A stretch of DNA of 21,230 nt from Dehalococcoidia bacterium UBA1123 (lineage in GTDB: Bacteria; Chloroflexota; Dehalococcoidia; Lucifugimonadales; UBA1123). The notes below the pieces were generated by a model. That model did no database searches. It was given only the letters and a program-made list of their open reading frames with translations, and was not told the origin of the DNA. The first letter of the stretch is position 1. Each line of letters begins with the position of its first letter. The DNA lies in assembly GCA_002313895.1 (NCBI GenBank), contig DCAW01000171.1, positions 1-21,230 of the forward strand. The letters are read 5' to 3'. Of this stretch, positions 15,323 to 21,230 are shown piece after piece. The translations under genes and the position numbers were made by a program.

Positions 15323-16180
15323 ATGAATGATTCAAACTCCCAAAAATCATTTCTGGCCATATTCGCCCATCCCGACGATGAGGCATTCGGAACTGGAGGG
15401 TTGTTGGCGCTAACTGCTTCCAGAGGCCATAAAACTGCGCTTGTGACAGCAACTCGCGGCGAGGTTGGCGAAATTTCTGACCCTGCGCTCGCCAATCCGG
15501 AAAATCTGGGTCAGGTCAGAGAGCAGGAGCTTCGGGAGGCAGCCGACGTCCTCGGTGTCTCAGAGCTAGTTATTCTGGACTATAGGGATTCCGGCATGGT
15601 TGGGACCGAGGACAATGAGCATCTTAATGCGCTGGCTCAGGCTGATGCTGACGAAGTGATTGGTCAACTAGTAGGGATAATTCGGCGCCTGAAGCCCGAT
15701 GTGGTCGTAACTTTCGACGAAAATGGCGGTTATGGACATCCCGACCACATCGCCATCCACAAGCATACTGTGGTCGCATACCACGCAGCCGGGGACTCAT
15801 CCAGGTTCGTCGATCAGGGCGATCCCTGGAATCCCAAGCGTCTATACTATGCGGTGTTCCCAAAATCAACGTTTGCCAGGATGCGCTCCATGCTGGTGGA
15901 GAATGGCATGGACACGTCCGACCTTGACCGATTTGAGGAAGGCGATTTTGGCTGGCCTGACGACGAGATTCACGGCGTTTTGGACGTGTCAGAGGTTGTC
16001 GATACGAAGTGGGAGGCTCTGAACAAACACAAGACCCAGTTCGGCCCTGACAACCTGTTCAACAGGATTCCGGTGGAGTCTGCCAAAACGTTGATAGCGC
16101 AGGAGTATCTGGTCCAGGCCGCTCCAAAACCTCCCGTAGACGTCGCCTATTCGGACGTGTTCGAGGGGTTGGATTCGTAG
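15323..16180 (+). CDS. PIG-L family deacetylase (LmbE/MshB-like)
   Basis: A 285-residue zinc-dependent N-acetylglucosaminyl deacetylase-fold protein. The zinc motif AHPDDE is at 15-20 (H16, D19) and the third ligand H142 is in GGYGHPDH (135-142). The conserved VTATRGEVGE and QVREQELREAADVLGV also match the family. Length and motifs resemble MshB and Mca from mycothiol metabolism, but many members act on other sugars or on bacillithiol precursors, so the substrate is open. AGGA lies 8 bases before the ATG. An imperfect inverted repeat (CGTTCAAACCG at 15251-15261 with CGGTTGAACG at 15285-15294) sits in the leader. Its last 34 bases overlap the convergent ATPase gene. Confidence 0.88.
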   Translation: MNDSNSQKSFLAIFAHPDDEAFGTGGLLALTASRGHKTALVTATRGEVGEISDPALANPENLGQVREQELREAADVLGVSELVILDYRDSGMVGTEDNEHLNALAQADADEVIGQLVGIIRRLKPDVVVTFDENGGYGHPDHIAIHKHTVVAYHAAGDSSRFVDQGDPWNPKRLYYAVFPKSTFARMRSMLVENGMDTSDLDRFEEGDFGWPDDEIHGVLDVSEVVDTKWEALNKHKTQFGPDNLFNRIPVESAKTLIAQEYLVQAAPKPPVDVAYSDVFEGLDS

Positions 16181-16959
16181 AATTTGGCTACTCGCCCAGC
16201 GAAAGATGCTGCATCATTAGGGGGACTGGCGAGCCACTCTTCTAAGATTGCCTGACGCTGGGCCAGCAAAGTTGCCAAGTTGTCGGCATTGATGCGTTTG
16301 GACACAGCTTGTCTCGACTGCTCGGACTCCAGGAATGCGGAGCTTTCATCCGCGTCGTTCGATATTGCCAATCGAACGAACTTCGGCCCCGGCTCGATTA
16401 ATGTGACCGCGGTGACCCTGCGGATCATGTCCCGCTCTCCGTACATCAGGCGGATGTTGATGACCACCCCAACGTGATGAAGTTGTTCACTGGGTATTGC
16501 CACTGGTGGCTGTCTGAGCATCTGTGTCACTTGTTCCGGCGAGTCGGCGTGCATGGTTGCGACCATCGAGTAACCGGCATCCAGAGCATCGAACAGTGTG
16601 CTGACAGATTCGCCCCACAGGTAAGCCGGCGTGTGATCGCTCAATTCGGGAACGAGTACGTACGTGTTGGCAGCGTCGGTCGTGTCAAGGAACGAAAAGT
16701 CTTCTGATCGGCCCTGTGTGAGGACGGAATTGTAACGTCGCGGGGCCATATCCAAAAGGGCAGTCAACAACGTCGTCTTGCCCGCCAATTGAGGCCCGGC
16801 CGCAGTTAGGATGGATGTTTTGTTTTCAACAAACAACCACAGCAGCGCGGCTAATTCGATTGATAATGTTTCGTTGCCGATAAGATCAAGCAGTGACAGT
16901 CGGTTTTGGCTTCGGCCTTCGCCGCCCCACCAGTTGTTTGCGTTGTCGAGATTCGTCAT
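16147..16959 (-). CDS. Secretion-superfamily (CpaF/PilT-like) ATPase core protein
   Basis: A 270-residue ATPase. Walker A is GPQLAGKTT (55-63). A Walker-B-like segment ends in the acidic E105 (YVLVPELSD). GESVSTLFDALDAGYSMVATMHADSPEQV (116-144) matches the region containing the His box of type II/IV secretion ATPases (the usual TTLHANS). The N-terminal domain of VirB11/CpaF is missing: only about 30 residues precede the first helix of the core. The start at 16959 is 9 bases after the vWA gene stop with no visible ribosome site, so translation is probably coupled. No pilin, prepilin peptidase or TadB/C genes are present. Its partner is presumably the vWA protein. Confidence 0.75.
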   Translation of the reverse strand: MTNLDNANNWWGGEGRSQNRLSLLDLIGNETLSIELAALLWLFVENKTSILTAAGPQLAGKTTLLTALLDMAPRRYNSVLTQGRSEDFSFLDTTDAANTYVLVPELSDHTPAYLWGESVSTLFDALDAGYSMVATMHADSPEQVTQMLRQPPVAIPSEQLHHVGVVINIRLMYGERDMIRRVTAVTLIEPGPKFVRLAISNDADESSAFLESEQSRQAVSKRINADNLATLLAQRQAILEEWLASPPNDAASFAGRVAKFYESNPSNTSE

Positions 16960-16968
16960 TTTGATAAA

Positions 16969-18990
16969 TTATGCGATTCGTTTCCGTCGATTGCGTAGGT
17001 AGTCCACCATGACGTACTTCCCCAGTTCGTTGGGGTTGGTGTAGAAGGCGCGGCCCTTGTTGAGACGGGTCATTTTGTCAACGAAGTCCATGAGGTAGTA
17101 GTTTGACTCCAGCATGAATGTGTTGATGGTGATGCCCTCTTGAGTGCAACGCTTGACCTCTTTGAGCGTCTCCTCAAGGGTGCGATAGCTGGGCGGATAG
17201 GCGAAATATACGTGACCCCCCTCCAGGTGGGCGGTCGGCTCCCCGTCGGTAATCATAATTATCTGTTTGGTGGCGACTTTTTGCCGAGACAACAGCTTGC
17301 GGGCCAAGACCAGGGCGTGTTGCATGTTGGTTCCTGAAACCCAGGCGTTCCACGTCAACTCTGGCAGGTCCTGCTCGTCGATCTCCATTCCGTAGTCAGA
17401 GAATCCCACCAGATAGAAATAGTCGCGAGGGAACTGACTGTGGATGAGCCAGTACATGGCCATTGCGACTTTCTTGGCAGAGCCCCAGCTTCCGAACATT
17501 CCCATCGACCGGCTTTGGTCCAGCAGCAGCACTGTTGCTGTCTGGCTGAGGTGTTCGGTGCGATTGATTTCAAAATCTTCTGCGTTAAGTTCGATTGGCA
17601 CCTTTGGGCCATTTCTCAGCACCGAGTTGAATAGCGTGCGATGCAGATTGACGTCGAATGGGTCGCCAAATTCGTATGGTTTGGTCTCGCCGGTCTGTTC
17701 CCCTCCGTCGCCGCGATAGAAAACTTCGTGGCTTCCGATGCGGTCTTTCTTCAACTCGGAGAATAACTCTCTCAAGGCCTGTTGCGCGAGTTTCCTCATG
17801 CCGCGGGCGGTAAGCTCCAGGTTGTCGCCCTTGCGCTTCAGGTATCCGGCTTCCTCAAGCTGTTGAATCAATTCCTGCATCTGCTCCATTTGTCGCCGGG
17901 CGTCTTCCCCGAGATGTTCCTCCACCTGATCCAGATCGATGTCCTCAATGTCGCCGTTTCGCATCACGGACTGAATTTGCTGATCTAGTTGATCCATGCT
18001 TTGAAGCTGCCCCATTAGCTCCATCGCCTGATCGAGGGTTAGCGATTCGTCGCCCATGAACGGGTACTCGTTTGCCATGTCGTCGAAGGGGAACATGTCG
18101 TACATCATCGACGCCAGCTCGGACAGGTCCTGCATCATCGAAGAGTCCATCGACGACTGCATCATCTGCTCCAGTTCGCTTCGCATGTCTGACGACATGG
18201 AGTCCATGAGAGACTGCATGGATGCCATCTGCTGTTGGAGCATTTCTATAAGCTCGTCCAGGCTGGATGGTCGTTTGGGGTCGAAAAATTGGCCGTACTG
18301 CTCCATGAATCCTTCGAAGTCGGGATCGTCTCCCATCGCTCGGTCGTTGAGCATCTGGTTCAGAGCCTGGATCATCTCTTGCATGCGCTGCATTTCTTCC
18401 GGGGACATGCTCTGGATTGCGTCCTTCATGCCCTGGAAGAAATTCTGCATCATCTGCTGTTTGAGGGAGTCCAGAAGCTCCTGGAACTTTTTTTGAGCCT
18501 CCGGGTCCATGAACTCATGGTTGCTCAGCTCTTTGATCTGACCCGCTGAACTTTCAGGCAGGTTGTCCAATTTTTCGGTGGCCTGTTGAGCGCGGCCCTC
18601 CAGGATTTTCATCGGCGCTTGCAGAAATTCTGAGTCATCGCCTGCGTGTTCCAATTGTTCACGGGCGTCGCGCAGTCGATCCTCGATGCCCTTGCGCTCG
18701 GTGTCAATTACGTCTTGAAGCTGCTCCTGGATGTCATCCATCAGGGATTCCAGGTTGTAGCGTTCCAACTGCTGTTGTTTTTGTTGCTGAAGTCTCTCGC
18801 GAAGCTGGCGCAGCCCGTCTACCCGCTGGCCCTGGTCGTCGGGCATTCCCTGGCGGAACAGGTTCCTCAACGCTCGGTTCACGTCGCCGTGAGCCATGAT
18901 GTCGTCAGACAGCGCTTCCATGATGTCATCTTCGTCGAAATTGAATGGGTTTTGGGTTCCGTCCCACCGGGAATATCGGTAGTTAATCAT
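16969..18990 (-). CDS. Von Willebrand factor A domain protein with methionine-rich coiled middle
   Basis: A 673-residue protein without signal peptide or membrane segment. Residues 1-175 are charged and glutamine-rich, probably coiled coil. Residues 171-340 are very rich in Met, Gln, Ser and Asp (29 Met in 170 residues). Residues 380-412 (AGYLKRKGDNLELTARGMRK) look like a small winged helix. The vWA domain covers about 484-673 with an intact MIDAS: D491-x-S493-x-S495 (DQSRSM), T554 (SGTNMQ) and D582 (ITDGEPT). AAGGA precedes the ATG by about 6 bases, and a strong promoter lies at 19112-19140. Such proteins usually pair with MoxR or Mg-chelatase-type AAA+ ATPases; here the neighbour is a CpaF-like ATPase. 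Confidence 0.85.
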   Translation of the reverse strand: MINYRYSRWDGTQNPFNFDEDDIMEALSDDIMAHGDVNRALRNLFRQGMPDDQGQRVDGLRQLRERLQQQKQQQLERYNLESLMDDIQEQLQDVIDTERKGIEDRLRDAREQLEHAGDDSEFLQAPMKILEGRAQQATEKLDNLPESSAGQIKELSNHEFMDPEAQKKFQELLDSLKQQMMQNFFQGMKDAIQSMSPEEMQRMQEMIQALNQMLNDRAMGDDPDFEGFMEQYGQFFDPKRPSSLDELIEMLQQQMASMQSLMDSMSSDMRSELEQMMQSSMDSSMMQDLSELASMMYDMFPFDDMANEYPFMGDESLTLDQAMELMGQLQSMDQLDQQIQSVMRNGDIEDIDLDQVEEHLGEDARRQMEQMQELIQQLEEAGYLKRKGDNLELTARGMRKLAQQALRELFSELKKDRIGSHEVFYRGDGGEQTGETKPYEFGDPFDVNLHRTLFNSVLRNGPKVPIELNAEDFEINRTEHLSQTATVLLLDQSRSMGMFGSWGSAKKVAMAMYWLIHSQFPRDYFYLVGFSDYGMEIDEQDLPELTWNAWVSGTNMQHALVLARKLLSRQKVATKQIIMITDGEPTAHLEGGHVYFAYPPSYRTLEETLKEVKRCTQEGITINTFMLESNYYLMDFVDKMTRLNKGRAFYTNPNELGKYVMVDYLRNRRKRIA

Positions 18991-19111
18991 GAGGATTCCT
19001 TAGGGGATAGAGGGTCATTGGAGGACGGCTAGAGGAAGCGGATCAGGTGAATTTCAGCCCGTCGTTTGGAGATGCCTGCGATATTCCGCCCGATGTCGTT
19101 CATGCAGTGTC

Positions 19112-19140
19112 ATGATAATTGGGGCGGTCTGGAGTGTCAA
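19112..19140 (-). promoter_or_regulatory. Near-consensus sigma70 promoter for the vWA/ATPase operon
   Basis: Minus strand: perfect TTGACA (19135-19140), a 17-base spacer and TATCAT (19112-19117). It predicts a leader of about 115 bases before the vWA ATG at 18990. It is the best -35 in the window. The other 201 bases between this operon and the dockerin-like pseudogene show nothing else. Confidence 0.7.
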
Positions 19141-19191
19141 CGACGAGGCATGAAATTGGCGTCTAAATTCGAAAGTCGTAAGCCCGCAGGA

Positions 19192-19584
19192 TCAGCAATC
19201 AAAACTAGTGGACACCAGGTATGCCGTAACAACTTTCACAGCGTCGGATTTGGTGATGTCGGTCAACCCGATTAAGTAATTTTTGACAGACTAAACAGCC
19301 TCCGGTTTTTCGATTGTGCCGCTGTCGTTCGCGTCCTACACGCACAAGACGTTGACAGCGAATCCGCCTAATAGTCCAGCATCAATCTGGAAGTTTTCAG
19401 ACGACGAATGGCCGACGATTGGCTGTCCAATGACGCCGTTGGCCTCGAAATTCTGGGACGTCGCTTTGCCTCCGCCAGAGGTCAACGCGGCCCAGGGCGG
19501 GTCGGCAGTCTGGGCCAGCGCGATTCCAAGGAGGACGATTGTCACCGTTAGTGAAGATATTAGAGCAAATTTTATGATCAACAT
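19192..19584 (-). pseudogene. Small secreted protein with dockerin/EF-hand-like C-terminus, interrupted by two in-frame TAG codons
   Basis: From the ATG at 19584 the frame gives a signal peptide (MLIIKFALISSLTVTIVLLG, then IALAQ) and a secreted segment with SGGG, SQNFEANGVIGQPIVG and SSSENFQIDAGLLGG, a repeat type common in exported bacterial proteins. A TAG at 19336-19338 stops it. The same frame continues DANDSGTIEKPEAV, a calcium-loop pattern (D-x-N-x-S-G-x-I-x3-E). A second TAG at 19291-19293 follows, then SVKNYLIGLTDITKSDAVKV and VTAYLVS to a TGA at 19192. That is the layout of a dockerin-like helix-loop pair. Both TAGs are one substitution from sense codons. An upstream ATG at 19626 is an alternative start. 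Confidence 0.72.
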
Positions 19585-19822
19585 GATTGGTCGCCCTGCT
19601 TTACTTGGATTCAGAGCACGTGCCATTTCAACATCTCGAACTCGATTCGGCCAAGGAATTTGGTCGCCGTCGAATGCAACATCGCCGCAACGATTTTCCC
19701 CTAGTTGCATCTCGATTCTATGGCTTTGGACAAACCGAGATGTTCAACAGTCTATTTCTTGAGTGAAGATTGTTTCTGCCTGGTGACGGTCATTCCCCTT
19801 TGTTAGATACTTTTCGGTTGGA

Positions 19823-21030
19823 TCAGAAACCGACGTTAGCGCATATTGCATCCACGGTTAGAGACCAGTCGCCCACGTCTCCCCCGGTCTCTCCGGCGGA
19901 AGCTGTCCACCCAGCCGGGGAAGTCAATGTTGGTCGAGAGTCAAGTGTCGCGACTCGCGGGGACGACGTGTTTATGAACGTTCCTCCACCAATCACCTGC
20001 TTCGCGCCTGGACAGTTTGCGGTCGTTTCTTTGAAACGGAAGCTGTCTGTCGCGCTTGTGTTGGTGACGATTTCGTACTCACTTATCCCAATATCTCCTG
20101 TCAGCCCTTGCTGCCCCTGAGACCCCCTGTGTCCCCTTTGCTTCCCGTTTCGCCTTTCGCGCCTTGGGATCCGGTGTTCCCGATTGTGCCAGTGTCCCCT
20201 TTCGGGCCAGGCGGGCGCGCAAGGCCCGAAGCTGCCTTGTCGCCTTTAGGTCCAGGGTCGACCGTTAGCCCTTGCGGACCGATATCGCCTTTGTCGCCGG
20301 TGTCTCCTTTCGACCCCTGCGGCCCAGAAATTCCCTGGGCGCCTGTGTCACCTTTGGAACCGTCTGCTCCCGTACCGCCTTTGGAACCACACGTGCCAAT
20401 CGGTCCTTGTATCGCTGTTTCGCCTAGGTCGCTTTTCGGCTCCGCCGGCCCAATCGGATCGAACCCCCGATGACCTTGGAGTATGCCCCCAGAACAGTCC
20501 AGTGCTTCAGCAGTTCGTGCGCTGACCGCCTGCAAGGATAGCAACGCATAGGGCGCGTATGACATCTTAAATCGCGGGGACATCTCAGGACCCCCGTCCA
20601 CGCTCACACCAAGGTGCGCGTCCAATTCAGCAGAAAACAACGTCGGATCAAGATTGGTCTTTAGGCCGAGCAAAGCGCTGAATCGACCCTCGATTGTTGT
20701 GATAGTCTGGAATTCTTGCCAGAGTGGTGTCGTGCTATCGGCTGAATCGTATATAGAAAAGGTTACGGCGTGAGCGCCGTCGGAAACTGGATTGCCCGAA
20801 TCATCGGTGAGAACTCCTTGAATTGACACTGGGAATTTGATGTCGGGCAACACTCCATGCGGCGGCTGAGTCCCGTTGGTCGCGAGATTGCGGCCGAAAA
20901 CGGTGGCGCCGGTGATCACCAACCCGAACACCAGCGCCACGACCAGAGCCAACCACACTAAGCGTGTCATAGGCTTCCTGTTACCATTTGCGTAGGCTGC
21001 GGTTTCTTCCTGTGTCGCTGTGGACAGCAT
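19823..21030 (-). pseudogene. Secreted collagen-like protein, frameshifted and with eroded Gly-X-Y repeats
   Basis: The ATG at 21030 has GAGG 7 bases upstream. A membrane or signal segment (RLVWLALVVALVFGLVITGA) follows, then a beta-rich domain common in exported proteins (SIQGVLTDDSGNPVSDGAH to SYAPYALLSLQAVSA). A Gly-X-Y collagen-like stretch comes next. The frame ends at a TGA at 20101-20103. Another frame continues without gap as GQQGLTGDIGISEY and a C-terminal domain with NCPGAKQVIGGGTF and WSLTVDAICANVGF, ending at 19823. Taking two bases out of the G5 run at 20123-20127 restores an unbroken Gly-X-Y register. Several repeat glycines are replaced by V, A, R, E, S or D. It is probably a decayed surface protein. 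Confidence 0.78.
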
Positions 21031-21090
21031 ACTACGACCTCAGTTGCGATTCGGGGACAACTCGGCGACAATCCCGCGACAGTTAAGGGT

Positions 21091-21230
21091 ATGCTAAAAT
21101 CCGACTCGCTCAGAGATACAACGTCGAGACTGCTTCTGGATGACGGCATGAGAGATGAACAGGACGCCTACGGTCATGAGATAATGAATTTCCTCAACTA
21201 CAAACCAGGCTTTGAGGAAATTGAGCGTGA
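21091..21230 (+). CDS. Start of a probable class I SAM-dependent methyltransferase, cut by window edge
   Basis: An open frame from the ATG at 21091 runs off the right end after 46 codons. The segment MRDEQDAYGHEIMNFLNYKP and then GFEEIERD resembles the N-terminus of class I methyltransferases, in which a DEQDAxG segment is followed by a short helix and an ERDDG-type motif before the SAM-binding domain. The SAM-binding glycine motif itself is outside. The ATG at 21148 (codon 20) is an alternative start; neither has a clear ribosome site. It is divergent from the collagen-like pseudogene with a 60-base gap. Confidence 0.5.
   Translation, partial: MLKSDSLRDTTSRLLLDDGMRDEQDAYGHEIMNFLNYKPGFEEIER

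Noticed and set aside
18056..18549. Several + strand open frames within the vWA gene
   Set aside because: They are antisense shadows of the Met/Gln-rich coding region and have no family motifs or start signals.
19291..19338. Amber codon reassignment (for example pyrrolysine or a suppressor tRNA)
   Set aside because: Several intact genes in the window end in TAG, so TAG acts as a normal stop; the family members would have Tyr and Lys/Gln at these sites, each one base away.
20101..20130. Programmed ribosomal frameshift in the collagen-like gene
   Set aside because: No slippery heptamer or downstream structure is evident, and eroded glycines point to decay. Phase variation remains possible and is noted in the finding.
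20108..20473. Proline/serine-rich + strand open frame, and short direct repeats suggesting CRISPR
   Set aside because: It is the antisense of the Gly-X-Y repeats; the repeats are codon-level and have no spacer structure.

Overview
The window looks like a piece of chromosome from an uncultured, free-living bacterium. The gene families are a flavin amine-type oxidoreductase, RraA-like aldolase, M24 and M20 peptidases, PIG-L deacetylase, CapA-like phosphatase, stand-alone formyl-THF hydrolase, and secreted proteins with collagen-like or dockerin-like domains. Their mix resembles Chloroflexota of the SAR202/Dehalococcoidia kind. That placement is an inference from gene content; no rRNA or other phylogenetic marker is present. 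TAG, TGA and TAA all serve as ordinary stops, and ATG, GTG and TTG starts are all used.

Layout. 1-3769: a divergent pair (RraA-like gene leftward, FAD oxidoreductase rightward), then a DCC-family protein overlapping the oxidoreductase by 4 bases, and an MFS transporter. The upstream regions of the oxidoreductase and the transporter share a two-part conserved element, which suggests one catabolic regulon. 3903-4556: a frameshifted AIM24-family gene. 4568-6558: a leftward operon of an atypical SDR followed by an M24 peptidase. 6559-6891: a gene-free stretch with a perfect 21-bp inverted repeat and two tandem hairpins. 6892-8822: GNAT acetyltransferase and CapA-like protein. 8955-11652: folC and fabF, closed by a bidirectional terminator shared with a small leftward SWIM zinc-finger protein. 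12350-14634: a 10-formyl-THF hydrolase-like protein and an M20 peptidase. 14648-15100: a MarR regulator with a dyad operator over its own promoter. 15323-16180: a PIG-L deacetylase. 16147-18990: a leftward two-gene operon of a methionine-rich von Willebrand A protein and a secretion-superfamily ATPase, with a near-consensus promoter. 19192-21030: two decayed secreted-protein genes, one dockerin-like with two in-frame TAG codons and one collagen-like with a frameshift and many glycine substitutions. A partial rightward gene, probably a methyltransferase, runs off the right edge.

How it fits together. The left third reads as uptake and oxidation of small organic compounds. folC and the formyl-THF hydrolase touch folate one-carbon metabolism, and fabF supplies fatty acid synthesis. 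The most unusual module is the vWA/ATPase pair. A CpaF/PilT-like ATPase core sits where a MoxR-type AAA+ ATPase would be expected, and no pilus or secretion genes are in view. The right end records loss of surface proteins.
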